Source: an uncultured Bacilli bacterium (GTDB taxonomy: Bacteria > Bacillota_I > Bacilli_A > RF39 > UBA660). From it: a DNA stretch of 64,000 nt. A program made the translations under genes and the position numbers. Below the pieces are notes generated by a model. The model saw only the letters and a program-made list of their open reading frames with translations, had not been told where the DNA came from and made no database searches. Below are positions 50,641-60,515 of the stretch, one piece after another (positions within the stretch are counted from its first letter, which is position 1; each line of letters opens with the position of its first letter). The stretch spans positions 44,807 through 108,806 of the forward strand of contig CAJUPN010000005.1 of NCBI GenBank assembly GCA_910588195.1, given 5' to 3'.

Positions 50641-51879
50641 ATGAAAATAAAAGATATAAAAGCAAGAGAAATATTAGATTCAAGAGGAAATCCGACTGTT
50701 GAGGTAGATTGTATTCTAGAAAATGGGATAGTTGGACGTGCTTCTGTTCCAAGTGGGGCATCTACTGGCGAAAGAGAAGCTATAGAGTTAAGAGATGGTG
50801 GAGAACGTTATAATGGTAAAGGAGTTTTAACAGCTGTTAATAATGTCAATACTATATTAAAGCCTTCTTTAGTTGGAATGGATGTAGAAAATCAAAAAGA
50901 AATAGATTACAAAATGATTGAGCTTGATGGCACTGAAAACAAATCTAAACTTGGAGCAAATGCTATTTTAGGTGTTTCTATGGCTGTTATAAAAGCTGCC
51001 TCATTAAATTCTGGAAAAGAGTTGTTTCAGTATATTGGTAATGGCAACATTACTCCAAGACCAATGATAAATATTATAAATGGTGGAGCACATGCTGATA
51101 ATAATGTTGATTTCCAAGAGTTTATGATTATGCCTGAAGCAAAGACTATGCATGAAAGAGTAAGAATTGGTGCAGAAGTTTTTCATTCATTAAAAAAAGT
51201 TTTAAATGAAAAAGGCTATTCTACTGGAGTTGGTGATGAGGGAGGTTTTTCTCCTAATTTACAAAGTAATGAAGAAGGTTTTGAACTAATAGTAGAAGCA
51301 ATTAAAAGAGCAGGATATACCCCTGGTGTTGATGTATTTTTAGCTATAGATGTTGCAGCATCAGAATTTTATGATGAATATTTAAAAAAATATAAGTTAA
51401 AATGGTCTACAGGAAAAGAGTATTCAACAGAGGAACTTATCGATTTTTATAAAGATTTAATAAGTAAATACCCAATAATATCTATAGAAGATCCAGTTGA
51501 TGAAAATGACTGGGAGGGATTTAAAAAAATCACTTCTGAATTAGGAGATAAGATTCAATTAGTTGGTGATGATTTATTTGTTACTAATAAAAAATACTTA
51601 CAAAAAGGTATTGATATGAATGCGGGAAATGCAATACTTCTTAAGGTTAACCAAATTGGGACAATTACAGAGACTTTAGAAACAATTGGTTTAGCTAAGG
51701 CTTATGGTTATAAAACTGTTTTGTCACATAGATCTGGGGAAACTGAAGATACTACTATTGCTGATTTGGTTGTTGGATTAAATTTAGGACAGATTAAAAC
51801 TGGTTCAATGAGTAGAAGCGAAAGAGTTGGAAAGTATAATCAACTTATGCGTATTGAAGAAATGTTAGAACAAAAATAA
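50641..51879 (+). CDS. eno: Enolase
   Basis: The 412-residue product is full length. It has SRGNPTVEVD, ASVPSGASTGEREAIELRDG, VGDEGGFSPN, ISIEDPVDENDWEGF, LVGDDLFVTN, LLKVNQIGT and the SHRSGETEDTTIADL signature, with the metal ligands and catalytic Lys positions intact. It converts 2-phosphoglycerate to phosphoenolpyruvate in glycolysis. GGAGGA precedes the start. It is transcribed alone between a foldase and the pseudo-amidase. Confidence 0.98.
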   Translation: MKIKDIKAREILDSRGNPTVEVDCILENGIVGRASVPSGASTGEREAIELRDGGERYNGKGVLTAVNNVNTILKPSLVGMDVENQKEIDYKMIELDGTENKSKLGANAILGVSMAVIKAASLNSGKELFQYIGNGNITPRPMINIINGGAHADNNVDFQEFMIMPEAKTMHERVRIGAEVFHSLKKVLNEKGYSTGVGDEGGFSPNLQSNEEGFELIVEAIKRAGYTPGVDVFLAIDVAASEFYDEYLKKYKLKWSTGKEYSTEELIDFYKDLISKYPIISIEDPVDENDWEGFKKITSELGDKIQLVGDDLFVTNKKYLQKGIDMNAGNAILLKVNQIGTITETLETIGLAKAYGYKTVLSHRSGETEDTTIADLVVGLNLGQIKTGSMSRSERVGKYNQLMRIEEMLEQK

Positions 51880-51909
51880 AATTATACCTCATTGGTATAA
51901 TTTTTTTAT
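51879..51909 (+). terminator. Terminator of eno
   Basis: AAATTATACC (51879-51888) pairs with GGTATAATTT (51894-51903), followed by TTTT. Confidence 0.88.
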
Positions 51910-51977
51910 ATTTAAATAAAGTTGGTTTAAAAGCATAAATATGATAGTTTTTGTATATTTTATAATAGGTGATTTAT

Positions 51978-52994
51978 ATGAAGACAGTCGTTATTAATGC
52001 TTCAGGTGGTGGAACTGATACTGGAATATCTGGAAACGGATTAGTTGAAAAAAATGTTACTTTAGAGATATCAAATATAATTAAGAATATTTTAGAATCT
52101 AAAGGTGTTAATGTTTATATGTTGAGAAGTGGAGATAAAACTATTTCTTATGATGACAGAATTAAAGATTTAAAAAATAAGTTTCCGAATAGTAAGGATG
52201 TTATTGTTCTTTCAAATACTTTAAACTCTGGAGGAGCTTCTGGAATTGAGATTATTTATGCTTTAAAGAATAAAGATACTTTAGCAAGTAAGTTAGATAA
52301 AAATTTAAGTTATTTTAATAATAGTAAATATTATCAGTTAAGGCTTCCTAGTGATACTACAAAAGATTATTATTATTTAACTAGAAATACCCCTGGGTAT
52401 GAAACAATTATAGTTAGATATGGATATGCGGATAATGCTAAAGATGCTGGTATTATAAAAAATAATATAGAAGATCTTGCATCAAGTGTTGCAGATGCCT
52501 TACTTGATTATATTGGAGTTTTAGATGATGAAGGAGTTTATATAGTAAAATCAGGAGATACTTTATATAGTCTGGCAAAGAAGTTTAATACAACAGTAGA
52601 TGAATTAAAGAAATTAAATGGATTAACAAATAATAGTTTAAGTTTAAATCAAAAATTAAAAGTTCCTTCAAATGTTACTAGTCCTTTGCCTCCTAGTGAT
52701 AGTACTAGTGCAAGTACATATAAGGTCGTTAAAGGGGATACTCTTTATAGCATTGCAAAGAAATTTAATACAACAGTAGATGAAATAAAAAAACTTAATA
52801 ATTTAGGTTCGTCTAGTTTAAGTATTAATCAATTATTAAAAATACCAACTAGTAATCTAACAACGTACAAAGTTTTAAAAGGGGATACTTTATATGGTAT
52901 TGCAAAGAAGTTTAATACAACAGTAGATAATATAAAAGCAAAAAATAAGTTAACAAATAATAATTTAAGTGTTGGTCAAGTTTTATATATTTAG
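51978..52994 (+). CDS. Catalytically dead Amidase_3 paralogue with three LysM domains
   Basis: Aligned with the amidase at 22842-23852, the folds and lengths match, but DSGHGG is NASGGG (His to Gly10), SNHIN is SNTLN (His to Thr), and the catalytic IVEYGF is IVRYGY (Glu to Arg). Only the zinc-ligand Glu24 in LVEKN remains. Three LysM modules with GDTLYSIAKKFNTTVD are intact. It should bind peptidoglycan but not cleave it. AGGTGA precedes ATG 51978; the GTG at 51969 is inside that element. No signal peptide is visible. Confidence 0.88.
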   Translation: MKTVVINASGGGTDTGISGNGLVEKNVTLEISNIIKNILESKGVNVYMLRSGDKTISYDDRIKDLKNKFPNSKDVIVLSNTLNSGGASGIEIIYALKNKDTLASKLDKNLSYFNNSKYYQLRLPSDTTKDYYYLTRNTPGYETIIVRYGYADNAKDAGIIKNNIEDLASSVADALLDYIGVLDDEGVYIVKSGDTLYSLAKKFNTTVDELKKLNGLTNNSLSLNQKLKVPSNVTSPLPPSDSTSASTYKVVKGDTLYSIAKKFNTTVDEIKKLNNLGSSSLSINQLLKIPTSNLTTYKVLKGDTLYGIAKKFNTTVDNIKAKNKLTNNNLSVGQVLYI

Positions 52995-53060
52995 TATTCT
53001 TTTGAAATAAATATTTTAAGTGGTCTTTTATTATGATAAAATATTTATGAGGTTGATATT

Positions 53061-53495
53061 ATGAATGAAGATAGAAATAAAGTTATAGAAGAAAAGAGAA
53101 AAACAACAGTGGATAATCCTGATTTTAATATTGCTTGGGAAGGACAACCTGCTGGATTTCTTGGATCAATTCTTACAACACTTCATATGAATTTTACTAA
53201 ATATCAAATAAGTAAAGATGAGCTTTTAATTACTAAAGGATTCTTTAATAGACATACAGACACGGTTGAACTTTATCTTTTAAAAGACCCTGATATGAGA
53301 GAATCATTATGGCAAAGATTTTTTAGTGTTGGAACCATTACTGTGAAAGTTGATAGTCATTCTAATTCATATCAAGCAGGAAGAGTAATTGAAATTAAGA
53401 ATATAAAAAAATGTGGTGAAGTAAGAAAGTTACTTCGTGATTATATTGAAGCTGATGTTGTTGAACGTGGAATTAATTATTTTGATAAAGTTTAG
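53061..53495 (+). CDS. Bacterial PH-domain protein
   Basis: The 144-residue product has the bPH_2 pattern: a helix, then TKYQISKDELLITKGFFNR, VELYLLKDPDM, and GTITVKVDSHSN with a closing helix. It lacks the membrane helices often fused to this domain. GAGGT precedes the start. The ligand is unknown. Confidence 0.7.
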   Translation: MNEDRNKVIEEKRKTTVDNPDFNIAWEGQPAGFLGSILTTLHMNFTKYQISKDELLITKGFFNRHTDTVELYLLKDPDMRESLWQRFFSVGTITVKVDSHSNSYQAGRVIEIKNIKKCGEVRKLLRDYIEADVVERGINYFDKV

Positions 53496-53503
53496 ATAAA
53501 AAA

Positions 53504-53533
53504 ACTAGTTAAGTTGTTTTAACTAGTCTTTTT
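53504..53533. terminator. Bidirectional terminator
   Basis: ACTAGTTAA (53504-53512) pairs with TTAACTAGT (53519-53527), with A- and T-rich flanks. Confidence 0.85.
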
Positions 53534-55584
53534 TAACCAAAATATTCATCAATACCATTTAAACCGTCTATTTTTATGCGATTTTCTTTGATTAAAATTT
53601 TACCATAGCGGTTACCATTTGGTACGACCATATTGTTTGAAAAATATGTAATATTAGAGCTTCTAAATTCTACATAATCGTGTTCAATTCCAGAATATCC
53701 ATCATATAGCATATTACGAAGAGCTGTTTCTGCCCAAATATATTGGACTTTTTCACTTTTTGTTTGAGGATATAGATATCTTAAGTAATCTCCTGATGCA
53801 TAAACAGAAAATTGATTGTTTGCGATAAATTGCAGATAAGGATTGATCCCTTTTTTTGTATACCAAGGATGAGTGATTCTATTAAAGAAAGTGTTTGCAA
53901 CCCAGTATAAATCTTGGTAATCTTTAGCACCTTCAGCGGCACATCCAGATGCAGTTTTTTTAAATTCATTCTCAGTTATGTTGTAGTGTGCAAAAATGAA
54001 TTCATCTTTTAATTTGTCTATTTTAGAAAATAATTCAAGGATTATCATTTCTTCTTCAGTAAAGTTATCTTTAAAACTAACTATTAAATTTATATAATCA
54101 TTTTCATAGTCAATACTGTAGTATCCTAAAATAAAATCGCTTCTTTCATTTAATGTTAAATTTTCAAGAAGAGCCCAGAAAGTATTAACTTTGGTTTCAT
54201 GATCAAATAAGGGGATTTCTAATGTATAATCAACTAAATCTTTTAGTGATATAGTATTAAATCCTGAATTATAATAATTATTATAGTAGATTAGATATTC
54301 ACTTAATTTTTCTTTTGTTATTCCATCAATTTCAATTATATTATCAAAAAGTGTTTTAAAAGAAATTAAATCAGTTTTCATTATATTTTCGATAATTTCA
54401 TCTTCAGGTATAGCTTTAGAATTTATTAAGTCATTAAAGATAGTTTTAAACTCAATGTCAGGTATTTGTAAGACATTCCATATCTTGTCATAAGAAGATA
54501 TGTTACTTTCAACATAATAATTTAGTTTTTCTTCGTAAGTTGCTATATTAGAATTAACTATATATTCATGTGCTTTAGCATTAGCTATTTGTGAATTATT
54601 TAATAAATAATCAAATACTCTTGTATAAAGAGTTAAGTCTGATGTCATTATATAATTTACTTTTTCATCAATACTTAAAGAATTAATTCCCATAATATAA
54701 TTAAATATATTTTCAGATGTTGTTAGATTGGAAGATATTATGATTTTTAAAGCTTCCTCTTTAGAATAATTATTACTTTTTATAAAGAAGTCAAATTTAA
54801 CTGAATAGGGAACATTCTTTATATTAATTATTTCTTCTGTTTTTTCTTCAAGAGTTAATTCTTCTAAATTAAAGATGCTTATTAATTTTTCTTCAGAAGT
54901 TTGTTCAGAATTGGCGATTCTTGAAACTTTTCTTTCAACTAATTTTTCATGATTATTGAGAGTTACAATAGTATCGATTGAATCTGTTACGAATTCGTCA
55001 ATTTCTTGAGTAGCAGATTCAATAGCTTCCTTTGTAATAATAGTACTTAAATTATCTAGTTTATCAGCATTATTAAGAACTAACAGAATAGAGATCATAC
55101 CACATAAATATTTTATATAATTAGATAAAGTTTTATTGCTAGGTATGTGAGTTTTTATAGTTTCAATTTCTACATATGGAGAAGTAAGTATTTCATTTAG
55201 ACTTCTTTCACTATAAGTATTTTGTGAAACAGGAACTAATGCAAGTTCAGTAGAAGGAATTAAAGCTAATTCATATGAAACACTTTCCATTTTTTGATAT
55301 AAATAATCGTGAATTAGAAGAGGTAAAAGATTAGCTGTTTCAACTATTGCTAAATCAGTTGTTGTTAAAGCCTCTTCTACTAAGTTTTGTGGATTTCCAA
55401 CTATTTTTATTGTTTCTTCGATTATCTTCTTTCTTTCTAATTTATGATAGTTAGAATCTTTTTGTAATTTTTTTATTTTAGTATATTTATTTGCTAATTT
55501 AGTTATTTCAGGTTTATATGCGTTTATAGCAATTATACTTAATACGATTGCGTTAACAGTTAATACTGCAGTTGTTTTTTTCAT
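53533..55584 (-). CDS. Large exported protein with SleB-like wall hydrolase domain
   Basis: A signal anchor (AVLTVNAIVLSIIAINAY) starts the 683-residue product. A second hydrophobic stretch lies near residue 160. The middle (about 230-470) consists of imperfect helical repeats of about 23 residues, each with an SN(I/L)-like turn. The C-terminus from about residue 545 (CAAEGAKDYQDLYWVANTFFNRI, then FIANNQFSVYASGDY) resembles the SleB/hydrolase_2 fold, with the Glu in the expected place. GGGTGAG precedes the ATG. It probably remodels wall or cortex peptidoglycan; the repeats may be a spacer or binding part. Confidence 0.65.
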   Translation of the reverse strand: MKKTTAVLTVNAIVLSIIAINAYKPEITKLANKYTKIKKLQKDSNYHKLERKKIIEETIKIVGNPQNLVEEALTTTDLAIVETANLLPLLIHDYLYQKMESVSYELALIPSTELALVPVSQNTYSERSLNEILTSPYVEIETIKTHIPSNKTLSNYIKYLCGMISILLVLNNADKLDNLSTIITKEAIESATQEIDEFVTDSIDTIVTLNNHEKLVERKVSRIANSEQTSEEKLISIFNLEELTLEEKTEEIINIKNVPYSVKFDFFIKSNNYSKEEALKIIISSNLTTSENIFNYIMGINSLSIDEKVNYIMTSDLTLYTRVFDYLLNNSQIANAKAHEYIVNSNIATYEEKLNYYVESNISSYDKIWNVLQIPDIEFKTIFNDLINSKAIPEDEIIENIMKTDLISFKTLFDNIIEIDGITKEKLSEYLIYYNNYYNSGFNTISLKDLVDYTLEIPLFDHETKVNTFWALLENLTLNERSDFILGYYSIDYENDYINLIVSFKDNFTEEEMIILELFSKIDKLKDEFIFAHYNITENEFKKTASGCAAEGAKDYQDLYWVANTFFNRITHPWYTKKGINPYLQFIANNQFSVYASGDYLRYLYPQTKSEKVQYIWAETALRNMLYDGYSGIEHDYVEFRSSNITYFSNNMVVPNGNRYGKILIKENRIKIDGLNGIDEYFG

Positions 55585-55725
55585 AAATGTCTCACCCTTT
55601 TTTTAACACTTTTAACAGTTTATAATAAATATTTATTCAAGTCAATACTTAATTTTTTTGTTTTGTTAATAAAAATATTGTTATCAACATATAGATTATT
55701 AGAAATAGAAAAAGGGTGATAAAAC

Positions 55726-58242
55726 TTGAATGGCTTAACAGATGAAGAAGTAGTTGAATCAAGAAAAAAGTATGGTAGTAATAGTGTTAATTTAAAAAAT
55801 GAAAATAAGTTTATTAAGTTATTTTTTGATGCTTTAGGTGATCCGATTATTAAAATTATGCTTATAGCTTTAGTTATAAGATTTGTTTTAATGTTTAGTG
55901 ATGCTGATTGGTATGAGACCTTAGGAATGTTGGTTTCTATTTTGCTTTCATCTCTTATATCGTCCTTAAGTGAGTATGGTTCAAATAAAGCTTTTGCTAG
56001 ACTTCAAAGTGAATATGAAAATATTTTAGTAAGGGTTAAAAGAAATAAGGAATTAGTTACAATTAAATGTGATGATTTAGTTGTGGGTGACATAGTTTAT
56101 TTAGAGTCTGGAGAAATGACTCCTGCTGATGGCGAAGTTATATCTGGGAGTGTTGGAGTAGATGAAGCAAGTATAAATGGAGAAGCTCGTGAGGTAAGAA
56201 AAGAAGTTAAAGATAAATTATTTAAGGGTAGTGTTATTTTAAGTGATAAATGTATAATGCGAGTTTTAAATGTTGGAGTAAATACGATATATGGAAATAT
56301 TGCTAAAGAACTAAATGAGAAGGTCCCTGATTCACCAATGAAGTTAAGGTTAAGAAATCTTGCAAAAGTAGTTTCAAGAATAGGTTATATAGGAGCAATA
56401 TTGGCTTCTTTATCTTATATTTTTAATGTTGTATTTATTAGTAATAATTTTGATATGGCTATTATCAGTGAATTATTATCTAATCCTAGAGAAGTATTTG
56501 ATATTATAATTCATACAGTTACATTAGCAGTTACTATAATTATTGTTTGTGTACCAGAAGGGTTACCGATGATGCTAGCTTTAGTTTTGTCATCAAATAT
56601 GAAGAGAATGTTAAAGAATAATGTTTTGGTAAGAAAACCTGTAGGTATTGAAACAAGTGGATCTATAAAAGTTCTGTTAACTGATAAAACGGGAACTTTA
56701 ACTAAGGGTAAACTTAGTGTTATAGGAATTATTGATGCTGATGATGAACATTATAATAATTTATCAGAGATGGACAGTTTAGTTAAAGAAAGATTTAGCG
56801 AATCTTTACTTTATAATAATGATTCTTATTTTGAAGGAGATAAAATCACTTCAGGTAATTCAACAGATAAAGCAATTCTTTCATTTATTGGTAAAAGAGA
56901 TAAGACACTAGGAATAGTAAAGAAAACAAATTTTAATTCTTCTATAAAATATTCTTATGTTAAACTAAGTAATGGTAATGAATATTATAAGGGAGCAAGT
57001 GAGGTGTTATTAGATAAGTGTCGTTTCTATATGGATAAAAAAGGAGATAGAAAATATTTAACTGATAAGAGTCGCGTAAAAAATTTGATATTGGGTTATA
57101 CTAAACGTGGAATAAGAGTTATTTGTAATGTTTATAATAATGTTTTATTAGGTTTTATCCTTATAAGAGATGATATAAGAAGTGAATCAGCATCAGCCAT
57201 ACAAGAGATAACAGCTGCGGGCATTGATATGATAATGATTACAGGAGATGATGTTAATACAGCTACAAGTATTGCTAGAGAACTTAATATGTTACAAGAT
57301 GATTCGCTTGTTTTAACTCATGATGATTTAGAAAAAATCGATGATGATTTTATTGTTAGAAATTATTCTAAAATTAAAGTTATAGCACGTGCTTTACCCA
57401 AGGATAAGAGTCGAATTTCATCAGTTCTTGAAAGAAACAATATTGTTGTTGGTATGACAGGAGATGGAGTAAATGATGCACCAGCTTTAAAAAAAGCAAA
57501 TGTTGGTTTTGCAATGGGATCAGGAACAGAAGTTGCTAAATATGCTGCTGATATAGTAATTCTTGATGATAATATTTCTTCAATTGTGGCAGCTATTCTT
57601 TATGGAAGAACAATTTTTAAATCCATTCGAAAGTTTATAATATTTCAATTAACAATGAATATATGTGCTCTCTTTTTATCTTTAGTTGGGCCTTTTATTG
57701 GGGTAACAACTCCAGTTACAGTTATGCAAATGTTATGGATTAATATGATTATGGATACTTTTGCTGGATTAGCTTATTCTTATGAAGCACCTTTAAAAAG
57801 ATATATGAAAGAAAAGCCAATAAAAAAGGACGAAAATGTTTTAAATAAGTATATGTATAAAACAATTATTTTTATTGGTTTATATTCGACATTATTATTG
57901 GTTTTATTTTTAAAATTAGATGTGTTTAAATTGTTTATTAGAAGTGAAACTAAATATTATATGACAGCCTTCTTTTCACTATTTATCTTTTTAAGCATTT
58001 TTAATGCTTTTAATGCAAGAACAACAAGAGTTAATATATTTTCTGGAATATTAAAAAATAAAGTGTTTTTAGTTATTATTGGAGGAATATTTTTAGCACA
58101 AATATATTTAATATATTTTGGTGGTAATTTGTTTAGAACATACGGACTTTTACCCAAAGAATTTGCATTTATTTTATTACTTGGTTTTAGTGTCATTCCA
58201 ATTGATATGATAAAAAAAATATTTTTAAGACGACATAATTAA
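55726..58242 (+). CDS. P-type Ca2+-transporting ATPase (PMCA type)
   Basis: The 838-residue product has the P-type core: SINGEAREV in the actuator (TGE position), CVPEGLPMML in helix 4 with the ion-binding Glu, DKTGTLTKG phosphorylation site near residue 324, ITGDDVNTA, and MTGDGVNDAPALKKA. Helix 6 has WINMIMDTFAGLA, with the Asn and Asp of PMCA pumps. It exports Ca2+. The start is TTG 55726 with AAGGGTGA upstream; the nearby ATG is out of frame. Confidence 0.93.
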   Translation: MNGLTDEEVVESRKKYGSNSVNLKNENKFIKLFFDALGDPIIKIMLIALVIRFVLMFSDADWYETLGMLVSILLSSLISSLSEYGSNKAFARLQSEYENILVRVKRNKELVTIKCDDLVVGDIVYLESGEMTPADGEVISGSVGVDEASINGEAREVRKEVKDKLFKGSVILSDKCIMRVLNVGVNTIYGNIAKELNEKVPDSPMKLRLRNLAKVVSRIGYIGAILASLSYIFNVVFISNNFDMAIISELLSNPREVFDIIIHTVTLAVTIIIVCVPEGLPMMLALVLSSNMKRMLKNNVLVRKPVGIETSGSIKVLLTDKTGTLTKGKLSVIGIIDADDEHYNNLSEMDSLVKERFSESLLYNNDSYFEGDKITSGNSTDKAILSFIGKRDKTLGIVKKTNFNSSIKYSYVKLSNGNEYYKGASEVLLDKCRFYMDKKGDRKYLTDKSRVKNLILGYTKRGIRVICNVYNNVLLGFILIRDDIRSESASAIQEITAAGIDMIMITGDDVNTATSIARELNMLQDDSLVLTHDDLEKIDDDFIVRNYSKIKVIARALPKDKSRISSVLERNNIVVGMTGDGVNDAPALKKANVGFAMGSGTEVAKYAADIVILDDNISSIVAAILYGRTIFKSIRKFIIFQLTMNICALFLSLVGPFIGVTTPVTVMQMLWINMIMDTFAGLAYSYEAPLKRYMKEKPIKKDENVLNKYMYKTIIFIGLYSTLLLVLFLKLDVFKLFIRSETKYYMTAFFSLFIFLSIFNAFNARTTRVNIFSGILKNKVFLVIIGGIFLAQIYLIYFGGNLFRTYGLLPKEFAFILLLGFSVIPIDMIKKIFLRRHN

Positions 58243-58269
58243 AACCTCATCAAATGATGAGGTTTTTTT
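58241..58269. terminator. Bidirectional terminator
   Basis: A 12-bp stem AAAACCTCATCA (58241-58252) / TGATGAGGTTTT (58255-58266). Confidence 0.88.
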
Positions 58270-59287
58270 AAATATTTTTAAATAAAGATTTTTTCTTTAA
58301 GATAAAATATAGTAGTGCAAAAGTAATAGTTATTGGAATTATAATAAATGGACTTGATATACCAGTTTTAGGATTTTCTACTGATTGTGTAGAAACTGTT
58401 GTTTCAAGTGCTTTAGCTGTTAGTATATCACTTTCTATTGTAGAATCACTAATAATAGCTTTATAAAAATATGTTTTGTTACTTTCTACATTTCTATCAA
58501 CAAATGTTACCATTCCTTTTGAATAGTCTATTTTTTCTGAATTAATCTTTATATATTCTCCATCAATACTTGTTGCACGGTAAATATCAGCATACACAGG
58601 ATATGTACTAGAAATATTTGGATCTTTAAAGCAAATTTGTAATGTTATTTCATTATTCTTAGTAGAAGTATAACCTAATGCTGGTTTCAAATCATCAAGA
58701 AAGGGATTTTCATATTCTTTTATATCTGTTCCATAATCTTTAACAAGATTTTCAATTTTAGTTTTATCTAAAGATATTTTAAAATATTTTAAATATTCAA
58801 TGGATCCATTTATAGTTATTCCATTATTTTCTTCATCTAGAATAATTTCTTCAGTTTCTAAAGTTAAACCATATTTATCATAATTAGTTGGGTTTGTGTT
58901 TTCCTTTAATGTTTTATTTTCGAATCCACTTAAATTAATCAGTGCATCAACTATTCCTAGTATTTGAACTGATTGTAAAAATTGTTGTCCCATATTTTCT
59001 TCAGATGGAGTAAAATTTCTATTATCTAGTTCAATATATTCGTTTGTATATTTAAATTTATTTGTTAATGTTTCATCTAAATCAACTGAAACATCTAAGG
59101 TATTAGTTGTTTTATTAGCTTTCATTTGTGTTTTTATGCCTAATAGTCCATCAAATGAACTAATTGTTCTTGAGTTATTAAAAGCTGTTACTACATCATC
59201 AATGTTTACTAAAGTTGATGCTGCAAAAACAGTGTTTGGAATAAATAGTATCATTGCAAGCATTATTCCTATTATTTTTCTTTTCAT
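58268..59287 (-). CDS. Sortase-anchored surface protein with NPKTG signal
   Basis: A signal peptide (MKRKIIGIMLAMILFIPNTVFAAS) and a C-terminal NPKTG, membrane helix and KKKSLFKNI tail form a cell-wall sorting signal. The exported part is about 280 residues with beta-rich stretches, one of which (near residues 205-300) resembles a fibronectin-type module (STYPVYADIYRATSIDGEY). AGGTAA precedes the ATG. A sortase gene is not in the window. Confidence 0.78.
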   Translation of the reverse strand: MKRKIIGIMLAMILFIPNTVFAASTLVNIDDVVTAFNNSRTISSFDGLLGIKTQMKANKTTNTLDVSVDLDETLTNKFKYTNEYIELDNRNFTPSEENMGQQFLQSVQILGIVDALINLSGFENKTLKENTNPTNYDKYGLTLETEEIILDEENNGITINGSIEYLKYFKISLDKTKIENLVKDYGTDIKEYENPFLDDLKPALGYTSTKNNEITLQICFKDPNISSTYPVYADIYRATSIDGEYIKINSEKIDYSKGMVTFVDRNVESNKTYFYKAIISDSTIESDILTAKALETTVSTQSVENPKTGISSPFIIIPITITFALLYFILKKKSLFKNI

Positions 59288-59412
59288 TTTTATTACCTAC
59301 CTTTATTACATTCTATCATTAGAACTATATTTTAACTATAATTTTCCTTTTAGATTATGTAAAGAATAGACAATGTATTCTATTTTTGATACAATTCTTT
59401 TGAGGTTACATT

Positions 59413-59886
59413 ATGGAAAAAAAGTTAATTATTAAAGGACATGATAAAAATCCTTTTGTTAAATTTTGGAATTGGGGTTGGGGAATTTATTATAAGAATC
59501 CTGAGGTTTGGAATTATTTAATTGTTGGTCTTCTTACAACAGTAGTAAGTTTAGTTACATATTTTATTGCTACTAGAACTTTTCTTGATCCAACTGATGA
59601 GCTTGAATTACAAATCGCGAATATTGTTTCTTGGGTTTTTGCAGTGGCTTTTGCTTATATTACAAATCGAATATTTGTGTTTAAAAGTAAGAATAAAAAT
59701 ATATTAAGTGAGTTGACTAAATTTATTGGTTCACGTGTTTTAAGTTTAATTATGGATATGTTAATCATGTTAATAATTGTTACAGTGATGGGATTTAGTG
59801 ATATTATTGGTAAAGTTGTTAGTCAAGTAGTTGTAACTATAGCAAATTATATTTTAAGTAAATTATTAGTATTCACAAAAAAATAA
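59413..59886 (+). CDS. GtrA family membrane protein
   Basis: The 157-residue product has four membrane helices and the GtrA pattern: LIVGLLTTVVSLVTYF, ANIVSWVFAVAFAYITNRIFVF, and a final NYILSKLLVF. GtrA proteins are thought to flip undecaprenyl-linked sugars for surface polysaccharide. GAGGTT precedes the start. Confidence 0.9.
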   Translation: MEKKLIIKGHDKNPFVKFWNWGWGIYYKNPEVWNYLIVGLLTTVVSLVTYFIATRTFLDPTDELELQIANIVSWVFAVAFAYITNRIFVFKSKNKNILSELTKFIGSRVLSLIMDMLIMLIIVTVMGFSDIIGKVVSQVVVTIANYILSKLLVFTKK

Positions 59887-59910
59887 ATGGACATATGTCC
59901 ATTTTTTTAA
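59885..59910. terminator. Bidirectional terminator
   Basis: A perfect palindrome AAATGGACATATGTCCATTT (59885-59904) followed by a T-run. Confidence 0.82.
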
Positions 59911-60413
59911 ATAATTCTTTTTTTGAAATAACCATTGAATGCTACTTTAGCATCATTTACAACAATGAAGGAATTTTTATCAATTGATTTTATAATATTT
60001 ATGCATTCCTTATATCTTTTTTTGCTGATGCTTAAATATAAGATATTTTTATTATCTACAGTTTTTAAAACAGATACACCAAAATTAGCACTTCTTATTT
60101 TTAAAATATCATTTGTTGTTATTTTTGTTGAGATAACTTGAATATTATAAATTCCATCAATAAGTATTTCATTTATTAAAGTTCCTAAATATGTTCCAGT
60201 AGCATATCCAAGAGAGTAAAATAGTGCAATTAAAAAACTGTTATCATAGTTTACTAAAGCAGCTCGAGCAGCATAAAACCATATTAGAACTTCAATGAAG
60301 GCGATGGAAGATGAAATAATTTTATTTCCTTTAACAACGAACATTGTTCTTAATGTTCCTAAGCTTACATCAATTATTCTAGATATAAATATATTAAAAC
60401 AAGCAAGTATCAT
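59907..60413 (-). CDS. DUF5698/DUF2179 membrane protein
   Basis: Three membrane helices with ISRIIDVSLGTLRTMFVVKG and EVLIWFYAARAAL, then a cytoplasmic ~80-residue domain, match the UPF0316 layout. GGTGAT lies 5 nt before the ATG at 60413, while the longer frame's ATG at 60467 has no ribosome binding site, so 60413 is chosen. The function is unknown. Confidence 0.82.
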   Translation of the reverse strand: MILACFNIFISRIIDVSLGTLRTMFVVKGNKIISSSIAFIEVLIWFYAARAALVNYDNSFLIALFYSLGYATGTYLGTLINEILIDGIYNIQVISTKITTNDILKIRSANFGVSVLKTVDNKNILYLSISKKRYKECINIIKSIDKNSFIVVNDAKVAFNGYFKKRII

Positions 60414-60515
60414 GTTATCACCATTATTAGTATGTACCATATAGTATAAAAATACATATAATATCATGGATGTCGTTAAATACGAATGTTCAAAATAAAA
60501 ATCAAGGAGGATAAC

